Assembly: GCA_003501385.1 (NCBI GenBank)
Contig: DNPN01000267.1
Span: forward strand, 11,712 to 55,760
Length of the DNA: 44,049 nt
Reading direction: 5' to 3'
Source of the DNA: Rhizobium sp.
Lineage (GTDB): Bacteria > Pseudomonadota > Alphaproteobacteria > Rhizobiales > Rhizobiaceae
In this document: positions 7,653 through 16,138 of the stretch, piece by piece
Numbering within the stretch: the first letter of the stretch is position 1
Layout: each line of letters begins with the position of its first letter
Translations under genes and position numbers: made by a program
The notes under the pieces: model-generated
Databases searched by the model: none
Told to the model about the DNA's origin: nothing
The model's input: the letters and a program-made list of their open reading frames with translations, nothing else

Positions 7653-8936
7653 ATGCGAATTGCCAAAGCGCAACTGATCGATCCTGAGCGCAATGAAATT
7701 TACGCAATAACGGCCGTTACCCTGTCTCTTTTTGCGTTTGCCTATTCATCCTTGTTTGGGCAGCTCTTGATTTTGATGTTGTATGCGCTGTGGTTTCCGC
7801 TTGTTGCGGTGAATTATCGGAGGGTTTTGGGCCATCCCGGCATGTTTTTGCCGATCATGGCCTTCAGCCTTCTGGCAATCGCATCGGTGATGTGGTCGGC
7901 TGCCCCCTCTGTCACTGCCCGCGCGTCGCTTCAATTCTTCACGCACATCCTGTGTACATTGATTGCGGCGCGGGTGGTGAACATCAATTCGTTCATCAAG
8001 GGAGCTCTGCTCGGATCAATCCTTTGTATGATTTATTCGTTGCTGTTCGGCTATTACCTGCTTGATCCTCTCGATGGGACCGTCAGCTTCGTCGGTGCCT
8101 TTTCCTCCAAGAACCAGTTGGGTCTCCATGCGTCGCTGGGGGTCTATTATGCATTTGCCGCCGTTGTTATTCTCAGAATGCGCGGTTTGTGGCTCCTGGT
8201 CGCGGCCGTTTCGGGCGTGTTTTCAGTCTATTGCCTGAAGGAATCGGAATCGGCCACCTCGGTTTTGACGATCCTGGCGGTGATTGGCGCATCGCTTGTA
8301 TTGCGCGGGGTGGATTTTCTGTCACCTCGCCATCGTATTGTGCTGTTCTTGGCCGGAAGTGTGTTAGGCGGTCTGTGCCTTGGTGCATTCATTTATAGCG
8401 GCGGCATTGATCTTGTTCTGGGCGCGTTTGGCAAGGATTCAACGCTCACGGGCCGCACTTATCTCTGGCAACAGGGTTATTCGACCGCTCTTCTGAACCC
8501 CTTCTTTGGCGTTGGCTATCAAGCCTATTGGGTTCAGGGCTTTTCCGAAGCGGAACGGCTATGGGATGAGTTTTACATCGAGACGCGTGCCGGTTTCCAT
8601 TTTCACAACACCTATATCGAAACGGCTGTCGAACTGGGCCTTGTTGGCCTCTTGATGATGATAACCATGCTGTTGACGGCCTTTGTGGGCACGCTCAAGC
8701 GACTGCTGACCAATATCAATGATCCGGAGGCGGGGGTGTTGTTTGGCCTCGCCATGCTGCTTTTGGAACGCTCTTTCGTCGAGATCGACGTGCTGTTTGC
8801 CTATCAGATTGGCTCGTTCCTGCTGTTTTTCATTTTGGGAAAGCTGGCGCTGCGCAAGGCAAGGGCGCGTGTTTCGAACACAAGTCTGGTGCGCTATTAC
8901 GGCATTGGTGTCTCAGCCAAGTTGCGCCAGAGATGA
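7653..8936 (+). CDS. exoQ: Succinoglycan polymerase ExoQ (Wzy-type)
   Basis: An integral membrane protein of 427 residues with about ten to twelve hydrophobic segments and an O-antigen polymerase/ligase (Wzy_C) domain in the middle-to-C-terminal part: GRTYLWQQG, PFFGVGYQAYW and FHFHNTYIETAVELG, the last being the large periplasmic loop typical of this family. ExoQ links succinoglycan octasaccharide repeats into high-molecular-weight polymer on the periplasmic side. It begins seven bases after exoF, and a rho-independent terminator follows, so exoY-exoF-exoQ form a closed operon with the order known from S. meliloti. Confidence 0.93.
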   Translation: MRIAKAQLIDPERNEIYAITAVTLSLFAFAYSSLFGQLLILMLYALWFPLVAVNYRRVLGHPGMFLPIMAFSLLAIASVMWSAAPSVTARASLQFFTHILCTLIAARVVNINSFIKGALLGSILCMIYSLLFGYYLLDPLDGTVSFVGAFSSKNQLGLHASLGVYYAFAAVVILRMRGLWLLVAAVSGVFSVYCLKESESATSVLTILAVIGASLVLRGVDFLSPRHRIVLFLAGSVLGGLCLGAFIYSGGIDLVLGAFGKDSTLTGRTYLWQQGYSTALLNPFFGVGYQAYWVQGFSEAERLWDEFYIETRAGFHFHNTYIETAVELGLVGLLMMITMLLTAFVGTLKRLLTNINDPEAGVLFGLAMLLLERSFVEIDVLFAYQIGSFLLFFILGKLALRKARARVSNTSLVRYYGIGVSAKLRQR

Positions 8937-8950
8937 TATTCGCATGATGC

Positions 8951-8984
8951 AAAAAAGGCCGAACAGAATGTCCGGCCCTTTTTG
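8951..8984. terminator. Bidirectional terminator between exoQ and iolG
   Basis: The stem is AAAAAGGCCG paired with CGGCC(C)TTTTT, flanked by A6 on one side and T5 on the other. It lies between convergent exoQ and iolG and can terminate both transcripts. Confidence 0.85.
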
Positions 8985-8998
8985 TTTGTCTTGGAAAA

Positions 8999-9988
8999 TT
9001 ACAGTGTCACCACGATTTTTTCTTTGGCCGCTTTCACGGCGGCATCCGCCAGTTTCAGCGCGATCAAACCGTCTTCGATGGATGGAGACGGTGCCTTGCC
9101 ACTCTCGATAAAGTCCAGGAATGCCGAGATTTCAGCGGCATAGGCTGCCGTATAGCGGGTCATGAAGAAATCATGCAGCGGTGGGCGGGTATATCCGTCC
9201 TTGGTGGCGATTTCGATGGAAACCGGGCGCTGGTTTTCCGCCGCCACCGAGCCTTCCGAGCCATGCACTTCAATGCGCTGGTCATAGCCATAGGTGGCGC
9301 GGCGGGAGTTGGAAATGATCGCCTGACGACCAGACGCCGTGGTCAGCACAAGGCTGGCGCTGTCATAATCGCCCAACTCGCCAATCTTCGGGTCCACGAG
9401 AACGGCAGCGGATGCCATGACAGAGGTGATTTCTTCGCCCAGCAGGAAGCGGGCAATGTCGAAATCATGAATGGTCATATCGCGGAAAATGCCGCCGGAG
9501 ACTTTGATATAGTCTGGTGGCGGCGCACCGGGGTCGCGGCTGGTGATGGTGACCATTTCGACCTTGCCGATCTTGCCATCATCAATTGCCTTGCGAACCG
9601 CCTGAAAATGCGGATCGAAACGGCGGTTAAAGCCCAGCATCACCTTGCCGCCGTTGGCGCGCACCACTTCGGCGCAGGCTTCTGCCCGCTTCACATCCAG
9701 ATCAATCGGCTTTTCGCAGAACACGGCCTTGCCAGCGGCGGTAAAGCGTTCGATCAGATCGGAATGGGTGTTGGTGGGGGTGCAGATCAACACCGCATCA
9801 ATCGAGGCATCGGCCTCAATCTCTTCAATAGTCTTGACCGCAGCACCATAAGCATCGGCAATGGCTTTGGCAGCGTCTGGGAAAGCGTCGGCAACGGCGA
9901 CCAATTGGGCGCGCTTATCTTCGCCGATGGCCTTGGCGTGTACCTTGCCAATACGACCTGCGCCCAGAAGGGCTAGTTTCTTCACCAT
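8999..9988 (-). CDS. iolG: myo-Inositol 2-dehydrogenase IolG
   Basis: Catalyses NAD-dependent oxidation of myo-inositol to scyllo-inosose, the first step of inositol catabolism (called IdhA in rhizobia). The 329-residue protein has an N-terminal Rossmann fold (LLGAGRIG, 7-14), the GFO/IDH/MocA signature CEKPIDLDVK at 91-100 with the catalytic-region Lys93, and the C-terminal substrate domain (GFNRRFDPHF; GGIFRDMTIHDFDIARFL with the conserved Asp/His pair). The start at 9988 has a strong GGAGGAGA site; the in-frame ATG at 10030 has none. It is transcribed divergently from iolR, and a candidate IolR operator lies 112 bases upstream. Confidence 0.93.
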   Translation of the reverse strand: MVKKLALLGAGRIGKVHAKAIGEDKRAQLVAVADAFPDAAKAIADAYGAAVKTIEEIEADASIDAVLICTPTNTHSDLIERFTAAGKAVFCEKPIDLDVKRAEACAEVVRANGGKVMLGFNRRFDPHFQAVRKAIDDGKIGKVEMVTITSRDPGAPPPDYIKVSGGIFRDMTIHDFDIARFLLGEEITSVMASAAVLVDPKIGELGDYDSASLVLTTASGRQAIISNSRRATYGYDQRIEVHGSEGSVAAENQRPVSIEIATKDGYTRPPLHDFFMTRYTAAYAAEISAFLDFIESGKAPSPSIEDGLIALKLADAAVKAAKEKIVVTL

Positions 9989-10095
9989 GATGTTCTCCTC
10001 CCGGCTTGGCACAATCAGGGCCAAGCACATGACACGTTAAACGCTCTCAAACCCAACCGCAGTTTTTGACAGGTATCAGCTGTTGCGGCTATCCT

Positions 10096-10119
10096 CATTT
10101 GGAATATATGTTCTATTTT
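10096..10119. promoter_or_regulatory. Candidate IolR operator in the iolG-iolR intergenic region
   Basis: An imperfect palindrome centred on GGAATATATGTTC. Read on the minus strand, 20 bases (10100-10119) agree at 18 positions with the site at 11063-11082 before iolC. The half-sites GGAA and TTCT separated by six bases resemble the GGAA-N6-TTCC motif reported for S. meliloti IolR. Its position between the divergent iolG and iolR genes suits control of both. Confidence 0.65.
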
Positions 10120-10207
10120 GCTAGATTGGGATCATGTATCTGTCAAGGCGGTTTTAGTGCACGGCAGCCCAAGATATTGATGCAAAACACGAGGCGATGA
10201 ACCAGCC

Positions 10208-11041
10208 ATGTCAGACACCACAGTTGCAGCGACCGCTGCCCCGGATAGCATCAAAGCTTTTGAAGAGCGGCTGGTGCAGGTGTCTGACACACTGCCGAAA
10301 AGGCTGAAGCAATGTGCGGATTATGTGGCCGCCAATAAGGATCGCATCGCCGTTTCCACTGTGGCCGAAATGGCAGAGGGAGCAGGCGTGCAGCCGTCTG
10401 CCTTCATGCGGTTTTGCCAAATTCTTGGCTTTTCGGGTTTTTCCGAGATGCAAAGGCTGTTTCGCGATTCCTTCGTGGGCGGCTGGCCGGATTATTCCAC
10501 CCGGCTGCATCATTTGCGGGAAACCGCATCCGGCAGCCCTTCGGCACTGTTGGCAGAATTTGCCGAAGCCGGGCGCGTGTCGCTGGAAGGCCTGTTGCAA
10601 AGTGTTGATAGCGAGCGGCTGGAACAGGCCGTGGAGTGCCTGAGCGCAGCACGGATGATCCACATTGTCGGTATGCGCCGCTCCTTTCCGGTGGCCAGCT
10701 ATATTGCCTATGCCTTTGAAAAAATGGCGGTTCCTGCCATGCTGCACAGTGCCGTGGGCAAGTTGGAAAGCCACCACGCCATCCGCGAGGGCGATGTGAT
10801 GCTGGCCATTACCTTTTCGCCCTATTCCACCGAGACCCTTGATCTGGTGGAGCAAGTATCCGCCCGTGGCATTCCGGTGGTGGCCATCACCGATACCGTC
10901 GTCAGTCCCTTGCAGAAATTCAATGCCATTACGCTCACTGTGTCCGAAGTGGATTTTGGCGCGTTTCGCTCGCTGTCTGCCACGCTCTGTCTGGCCATTG
11001 CGCTGTCGGTGGCCGTTGGAACGGCGCGACAGGACGATTGA
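10208..11041 (+). CDS. iolR: RpiR-family transcriptional regulator of inositol catabolism (IolR)
   Basis: The 277-residue protein has the two-domain layout of the MurR/RpiR family. An N-terminal helix-turn-helix domain spans about residues 15-95 (LPKRLKQCADYVAAN... STVAEMAEGAGVQPSAFMRFCQILGFSGFSEMQRLF). A C-terminal SIS sugar-phosphate-binding domain spans about 125-255 (MIHIVGMRRSFPVASYIAYAF; MLAITFSPYSTETLD). Such proteins repress iol genes in rhizobia and respond to a phosphorylated intermediate such as 2-keto-5-deoxy-gluconate-6-phosphate. Its place between iolG (divergent) and iolC, with matching palindromes on both sides, supports the role. It is unrelated to the DeoR-type IolR of Bacillus. 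Confidence 0.85.
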   Translation: MSDTTVAATAAPDSIKAFEERLVQVSDTLPKRLKQCADYVAANKDRIAVSTVAEMAEGAGVQPSAFMRFCQILGFSGFSEMQRLFRDSFVGGWPDYSTRLHHLRETASGSPSALLAEFAEAGRVSLEGLLQSVDSERLEQAVECLSAARMIHIVGMRRSFPVASYIAYAFEKMAVPAMLHSAVGKLESHHAIREGDVMLAITFSPYSTETLDLVEQVSARGIPVVAITDTVVSPLQKFNAITLTVSEVDFGAFRSLSATLCLAIALSVAVGTARQDD

Positions 11042-11062
11042 ACATTTGTGTTGAAGGGTTCA

Positions 11063-11086
11063 AAAATAGAATATATAGTCCATTTT
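11063..11086. promoter_or_regulatory. Candidate IolR operator before iolC
   Basis: A 24-base imperfect palindrome, identical to its own reverse complement at 20 of 24 positions, with outer arms AAAAT / ATTTT. Its first 20 bases match the iolG-iolR site at 18 positions when that site is read on the minus strand. It lies 80 bases upstream of the iolC start codon, within the presumed iolCDEB promoter. Confidence 0.65.
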
Positions 11087-11166
11087 AGAGCAAGAATAGA
11101 ACGGCCTTCCGGGAGTGAGGCCGTTTGCAGTGGGGCAAAGCGCCTGCTGCTGCCAAGGAGGATGCT

Positions 11167-13071
11167 GTGCCGAAACTTGATCTGATTACCATCGGCCGTT
11201 CCTCGGTCGATCTTTACGGCGCGCAAGTGGGTGGCCGTTTGGAAGACATGGCCTCCTTTAACAAATATATCGGCGGCTCCCCCACCAATATTGCCGCAGG
11301 CACGGCGCGTCTGGGCCTAAAGTCTGCCTTGATCACCCGCGTCGGTGATGAGCATATGGGCCGCTTTATCCGCGAACAGCTGGTGCGCGAAGGCGTTGAT
11401 GTGCGGGGCGTCAAGACCGATCCCAAGCGGTTGACCGCACTGGTACTGCTCGGCATTCGCGATGAGCACCAGTTTCCGCTGATTTTCTATCGCGAAAACT
11501 GCGCCGACATGGCGCTGTGCGAGGATGATATTGATCCGGCGTTTGTGGCCGAGGCGGGTTGCGTTTGCGTCACGGGTACGCATCTATCCCATCCCGACAC
11601 GGAAGCTGCTGTGTTGAAAGCGCTGCGTTTGGCGCGCGAGAATGGTGCAAAGACGGCGCTGGATATTGATTACCGTCCCAACCTTTGGGGCTTGGCAGGC
11701 CATGGTGATGGCGAAAGCCGCTTTATCGAATCACAGGCCGTGACGGCAAAGCTGCAATCGACCCTGCATTGGTTTGATCTGATTGTCGGCACGGAAGAAG
11801 AATTCCACATCGCGGGCGGCTCCACCAACACTGTGGAAGCGCTGCGGGCGGTGCGGAATGTTTCCAAGGCCTCGTTGGTGTGCAAACGCGGTGCCTTGGG
11901 CGCTGTGGTGTTTGATGGTGATATTCCAGACAGTCTTGATGATGGCCAGACCGGAGAAGGCTTCCCCATTGAGGTCTTCAATGTGCTGGGGGCTGGTGAT
12001 GGCTTCATGTCTGGCCTGCTCAAAGGCTGGTTGACAGGCAAGGATTGGCCCACGGCCTTGAAATATGCCAATGCCTGCGGCGCTTTTGCCGTGTCGCGCC
12101 ATGGCTGCACGCCTGCCTATCCCAGCCTTGAAGAGCTGGATTATTTCTTCAAAACCGGCATTCGCAACAAAGCGCTCCGCAAGGATGCGGCGCTGGAGCA
12201 GGTGCATTGGTCCACCAATCGCGATGGAGAATGGCCGCAGATGCGGGTGTTTGCCTTCGATCACCGCATGCAGCTGGAAGCCATGTGTGATGAGGCGGGT
12301 GTTTCTCATGAGCGGATCGGTGCCTTCAAGCAACTTTGCCTGAAAGCTGCGCAGCAGGTGGCCGACGGCCAGCCCGGTTATGGCATTCTCTGTGATAGCC
12401 GTCTGGGCCGTGATGCGCTTTATCAGGCCTCCGGGTCGGGTCTGTGGATTGGCCGTCCGGTGGAATGGCCGGGCTCTCGCCCGCTAACCTTGGAGCCGGA
12501 ACTGGGCGAGGATTTCGGCGGCCTCACCGAATGGCCGGTGGAAAATGTGGTCAAGGTTCTGTGCTTCTATCATCCCGATGATGAAGCTGCGTTGAAGGAC
12601 GCCCAAGAAAATACGGTAAAACGTCTTTTCACGGCTGCACGCCGTAACCGGCTTGAAATGCTGTTGGAGATTATTCCGTCCAAGGTTGGCGCAACTAACG
12701 ATGATACGGCAGCCACCATTATCCAGCGCTTCTACGACATTGGCGTCTACCCCGATTGGTGGAAGCTGGAGCCAATGAAGACGAAAGCCGCTTGGGCCAA
12801 TGCTTGTGGTGCCATTTCCCGCAACGATCCCTATACCCGGGGCATTGTTGTGCTGGGTCTGGATGCGCCCGCGGCTGAGCTGGAAGAAAGCTTTAAAACG
12901 GCAGCCAGTTTTGATCTGGTCAAAGGCTTTGCGGTTGGGCGCACCATTTTTGGCGATGCGGCCCGCAAGTGGTTAGCTGGCACATTATCGGATGAAGATG
13001 CGATTGCTGACATGGTGGGTAAATACACATCGCTGTGTCAGGTCTGGGATAAAGCGCGCGCAAGCGTCTGA
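11167..13071 (+). CDS. iolC: Bifunctional 5-dehydro-2-deoxygluconokinase with C-terminal DUF2090 aldolase-like domain (IolC)
   Basis: The N-terminal half (about 1-320) is a PfkB/ribokinase-type kinase with ITIGRSSVDLYG near the start, GGSPTNIAAG and the anion-hole/catalytic motif GAGDG at 275-279 (Asp278 the base). It phosphorylates 2-deoxy-5-keto-gluconate. The C-terminal half (about 330-634) is a DUF2090 domain, an aldolase-like TIM barrel thought to cleave the phosphorylated product, replacing a separate IolJ; this fusion is usual in rhizobia. A GTG start at 11167 is chosen because AGGAGG precedes it by five to six bases; the ATG at 11125 adds 14 residues without homology. It is the first gene of iolC-D-E-x-B. 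Confidence 0.92.
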   Translation: MPKLDLITIGRSSVDLYGAQVGGRLEDMASFNKYIGGSPTNIAAGTARLGLKSALITRVGDEHMGRFIREQLVREGVDVRGVKTDPKRLTALVLLGIRDEHQFPLIFYRENCADMALCEDDIDPAFVAEAGCVCVTGTHLSHPDTEAAVLKALRLARENGAKTALDIDYRPNLWGLAGHGDGESRFIESQAVTAKLQSTLHWFDLIVGTEEEFHIAGGSTNTVEALRAVRNVSKASLVCKRGALGAVVFDGDIPDSLDDGQTGEGFPIEVFNVLGAGDGFMSGLLKGWLTGKDWPTALKYANACGAFAVSRHGCTPAYPSLEELDYFFKTGIRNKALRKDAALEQVHWSTNRDGEWPQMRVFAFDHRMQLEAMCDEAGVSHERIGAFKQLCLKAAQQVADGQPGYGILCDSRLGRDALYQASGSGLWIGRPVEWPGSRPLTLEPELGEDFGGLTEWPVENVVKVLCFYHPDDEAALKDAQENTVKRLFTAARRNRLEMLLEIIPSKVGATNDDTAATIIQRFYDIGVYPDWWKLEPMKTKAAWANACGAISRNDPYTRGIVVLGLDAPAAELEESFKTAASFDLVKGFAVGRTIFGDAARKWLAGTLSDEDAIADMVGKYTSLCQVWDKARASV

Positions 13072-13097
13072 CCCAAAAGTTTCAGGGAGAGAGACAC

Positions 13098-14921
13098 ATG
13101 AAAACGGTGCGTTTGACAGCCGCTCAGGCTCTGGTGCGTTACCTTGCCAATCAGATGACGCCGGAAGGCGTGCCGTTTATTGCAGGCGTCTGGGCCATTT
13201 TCGGTCATGGCAATGTGGCAGGTCTCGGCGAAGCCTTGCAAGGTGCGCAAGACAGCGTCACCACATGGCGCGGGCAGAATGAGCAATCCATGGCGCACGC
13301 GGCCATTGCCTATGCCAAACAGCTTGGCCGCCGCCGCGCCATGGCCGTGACCTCCTCCATTGGTCCCGGTGCTTTGAATATGGTCACGGCTGCCGCTTTG
13401 GCACACGTCAACCGCCTGCCCGTGTTGCTTCTGCCCGGCGATGTGTTCGCCAACCGTGCGCCAGACCCGGTATTGCAGCAGGTGGAAGATTTCAATGACG
13501 GCACCATCTCTGCCAACGATTGCTTCCGTCCCGTCAGCCGCTATTATGACCGCATTTCCCGGCCTGAACATCTGTTGACAGCACTTCCCCGCGCCTTTCG
13601 CACCATGACCGATCCCGCCGATTGCGGCGCGGTGACGCTGGCCTTTTGCCAAGACACGCAGGCCGAGGCCTATGATTATCCAGAGAGCTTTTTTGCGCCC
13701 AAAATCTGGCACATCCGCCGCCCGCAGCCGGATGCGTTTGAGCTGGAAACCGCGATTGCCGCGATCAAATCCGCCAAAAGTCCAGTGATTGTCGCAGGTG
13801 GTGGCGTGCATTTTTCCGGTGCCACACAAACTTTGCGCGATTTTGCGCAAAAGCACCAGATTCCGGTGGTGGAAACACAGGCTGGAAAATCGGCTCTGCC
13901 CTGGGATGATGCGCTGAACTTCGGACCCGTTGGAGTGACGGGTGCGGCCAGTGCCAACACGATTTGCGAGGGTGCGGATCTCGTGATCGGTGTTGGCACA
14001 CGGTTTCAGGATTTTACCACCGGATCGTGGGCCCTGTTCAAAAGCCCCAATCGCAAGATTTTAGCGCTGAATGTTCAGCCTTACGATAGCGCAAAGCATG
14101 ACGCCTTGCCGCTGGTCGCGGATGCGAAAATTGGTCTGGAATTGATCTCGTCTGCTTTGGGTGATCATCGTTTTGCGGCACCGGATGCGGGCTTAAAAGC
14201 CGATTGGTTTGCAAAGGCTGATGCTGTGACAGCGGCCCCAAAGGATGGCAATAGCCTGCCCACCGACATGCAGGTGATTGGGGTTGTGCAACGCGCTTCA
14301 CGCGACAATACGGTGGTGATGTGCGCCGCTGGCACCATGCCGGGCGAGTTGCACCAGCTCTGGAAATCCAAACTGCCGCTGTCTTACCATATGGAATATG
14401 GCTTCTCCTGCATGGGCTATGAGATTGCCGGCGGCATGGGCATCAAGATGGCCGAGCCGGAGCGTGATGTGATCGTCATGGTGGGCGATGGTTCCTACAT
14501 GATGATGAATTCCGAACTGGTCACGGCCTGCGCTCTGGGCGTGAAAATCACCGTGGTGATCACCGATAACCGGGGCTACGGCTGCATCAATCGCCTGCAA
14601 ATGGGCACCGGCGGAGCCGAGTTTAACAATCTCTACGCCCACACCTCGCATATCCACGCGCCGCAGATTGATTTTGCCGCCCACGCGGCATCGATGGGTG
14701 CCGATGCCAGCAAGGTGACTACTATTGCTGAGCTGGAAGCAGCGCTTGAGAGCGCCCGCGAGGCCACAAGACCGACCGTGATTGTCATTGACACCGATCC
14801 TTACTCAACGCCGGAAGCTGGCGGTTACTGGTGGGATGTGGCGGTGCCGGAAGTATCAGACCGTAATGAAGTGCAACAGGCTCGCGCCCGCTACGAGGCA
14901 GCGCTCAAGGAAAGACATTAA
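13098..14921 (+). CDS. iolD: 3D-(3,5/4)-trihydroxycyclohexane-1,2-dione hydrolase IolD
   Basis: A thiamine-diphosphate-dependent enzyme of 607 residues that opens the ring of diketo-inositol to give 5-deoxy-glucuronate. The three-domain ThDP fold is visible. The N-terminal PYR domain has the cofactor-activating Glu62 (TWRGQNEQSMAHAA). The central FAD-like domain contains SPVIVAGGGVHFSG. The C-terminal PP domain has the metal/diphosphate motif VGDGSYMMMN ending in ITDNRGYGC. GGGAGAGAG lies before the ATG, 26 bases after iolC, and iolE begins one base after the stop, so translation is probably coupled. Confidence 0.94.
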   Translation: MKTVRLTAAQALVRYLANQMTPEGVPFIAGVWAIFGHGNVAGLGEALQGAQDSVTTWRGQNEQSMAHAAIAYAKQLGRRRAMAVTSSIGPGALNMVTAAALAHVNRLPVLLLPGDVFANRAPDPVLQQVEDFNDGTISANDCFRPVSRYYDRISRPEHLLTALPRAFRTMTDPADCGAVTLAFCQDTQAEAYDYPESFFAPKIWHIRRPQPDAFELETAIAAIKSAKSPVIVAGGGVHFSGATQTLRDFAQKHQIPVVETQAGKSALPWDDALNFGPVGVTGAASANTICEGADLVIGVGTRFQDFTTGSWALFKSPNRKILALNVQPYDSAKHDALPLVADAKIGLELISSALGDHRFAAPDAGLKADWFAKADAVTAAPKDGNSLPTDMQVIGVVQRASRDNTVVMCAAGTMPGELHQLWKSKLPLSYHMEYGFSCMGYEIAGGMGIKMAEPERDVIVMVGDGSYMMMNSELVTACALGVKITVVITDNRGYGCINRLQMGTGGAEFNNLYAHTSHIHAPQIDFAAHAASMGADASKVTTIAELEAALESAREATRPTVIVIDTDPYSTPEAGGYWWDVAVPEVSDRNEVQQARARYEAALKERH

Positions 14922-14922
14922 G

Positions 14923-15825
14923 ATGATTCTCTACGGAACAAACCCGATTGCCTGGTCCAATGACGATGACCGCACGCTGGGTGCTCATATCAGCCTCGAC
15001 CAATGCCTGGATGAAACCGCCAAAATCGGCTTCGACGGCATTGAAAAGGGTCATAAATTCCCGCAGGAACCGGTGGCCCTGAAGGCTGTGTTGGAGTCAC
15101 GCGGCCTTCGCTACGTCTCCGGCTGGCATTCGCTGAACCTGCTGACAAACTCCATTGAAGACGAAAAAGCGGCAATGCAGCCAGCCTTGGACTTGCTCAA
15201 GGCCATGGGCAGCAAGGTGATCATCGTCTGCGAAACATCGAATGCTATCCATGGTGCGGACAACACGCCGGTGAATGATCGTCCGAAACTGGCGGACGCT
15301 GATTGGGCCAGCTTTGGCGCAGGCGTAGAAGCTTTGGCCGAATTTGCGGCGGCGCAGGGCATTGCTCTGGTGTATCACCACCACATGGGCACGATTGTCG
15401 AGAGCGAAGAAGAAATCGACAAGCTGATGGCCAACACCGGCCCGCATGCCAAGCTATTGCTGGATAGCGGCCATTGCCTGTTTGGCGGCGGCAACCCGGA
15501 GCGTGTGGCAACCAATTACATGAGCCGCGTGGGCCATATCCACGCCAAGAACATCCGCCCCGTGATTGCCAAGCAGGTGCGTGATGAAAAGCTCTCCTTC
15601 CTTGAAGGCGTGCGCCGTGGCGTATTCACAGTGCCGGGTGATAGCGAAGGCGGCGTTAACTTCCCGCCAGTGCTGAAAATTGCCGCCGAGCATGGGTATG
15701 GAGGCTGGCTGGTGATTGAGGCCGAGCAGGACCCGGATGTGCGTAACCCTTACGATTATCAGAGCCTCGGCCTTGCTTCGCTGAAGGCCATGGCCAAGGC
15801 GGCTGGGTTGGATAAGACGGCTTGA
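14923..15825 (+). CDS. iolE: myo-Inosose-2 dehydratase IolE
   Basis: The 300-residue protein belongs to the AP-endonuclease-2/xylose-isomerase-like TIM-barrel family and dehydrates scyllo-inosose to 3D-(3,5/4)-trihydroxycyclohexane-1,2-dione, the step between IolG and IolD. Visible features are YGTNPIAWSNDDD at the N-terminus, metal-binding-type residues in VYHHHMGT, LLLDSGHC and GHIHAKN, and IEAEQDP near the end. The start at 14923 follows AAGGAAAG and lies directly after the iolD stop; the longer frame upstream overlaps iolD. The length is typical of the family. Confidence 0.94.
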   Translation: MILYGTNPIAWSNDDDRTLGAHISLDQCLDETAKIGFDGIEKGHKFPQEPVALKAVLESRGLRYVSGWHSLNLLTNSIEDEKAAMQPALDLLKAMGSKVIIVCETSNAIHGADNTPVNDRPKLADADWASFGAGVEALAEFAAAQGIALVYHHHMGTIVESEEEIDKLMANTGPHAKLLLDSGHCLFGGGNPERVATNYMSRVGHIHAKNIRPVIAKQVRDEKLSFLEGVRRGVFTVPGDSEGGVNFPPVLKIAAEHGYGGWLVIEAEQDPDVRNPYDYQSLGLASLKAMAKAAGLDKTA

Positions 15826-15931
15826 GGAGAGAGGTGTGGGGGCGAACTGGCGCAAACCTGTGCTATATTCCTCCCACCACAGCCTCCAACGGTAAAGGGC
15901 CAGCCCTGATCCGAACACACAAGGTAAGCCC

Positions 15932-16138
15932 ATGAAGTTTCTCGATCCCCATCACCCGTTTTTTAAGCCGCTCTGGGTGCGCATTCTGGTGACACTGTTG
16001 CCGCTGCTCTGGGCGGGGGTTGAGCTTTATAATGGCTCGCAAACCTGGGCGATGATTTCGCTGGCGCTCGGGTTTTACGCCGCCCTGCAACTGTTCTGGG
16101 TGTTTTATAAAACACCGGGAAAGGGAGATGAACAATGA
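15932..16138 (+). CDS. Small membrane protein between iolE and iolB, unknown function
   Basis: A 68-residue protein with two hydrophobic stretches, about 18-34 and 40-60, and a short charged C-terminus (KTPGKGDEQ). The N-terminus MKFLDPHHPFFKPLWVR is of a kind I remember from small conserved proteins annotated as hypothetical in Rhizobiaceae. The stop codon overlaps the iolB start (ATGA at 16135-16138), so translation is coupled and the gene is a genuine operon member. No catalytic residue or named domain is seen; a role in membrane or transport assistance for inositol use would be speculation. The start is supported by length and an AAGGTAAG site upstream. Confidence 0.75.
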   Translation: MKFLDPHHPFFKPLWVRILVTLLPLLWAGVELYNGSQTWAMISLALGFYAALQLFWVFYKTPGKGDEQ

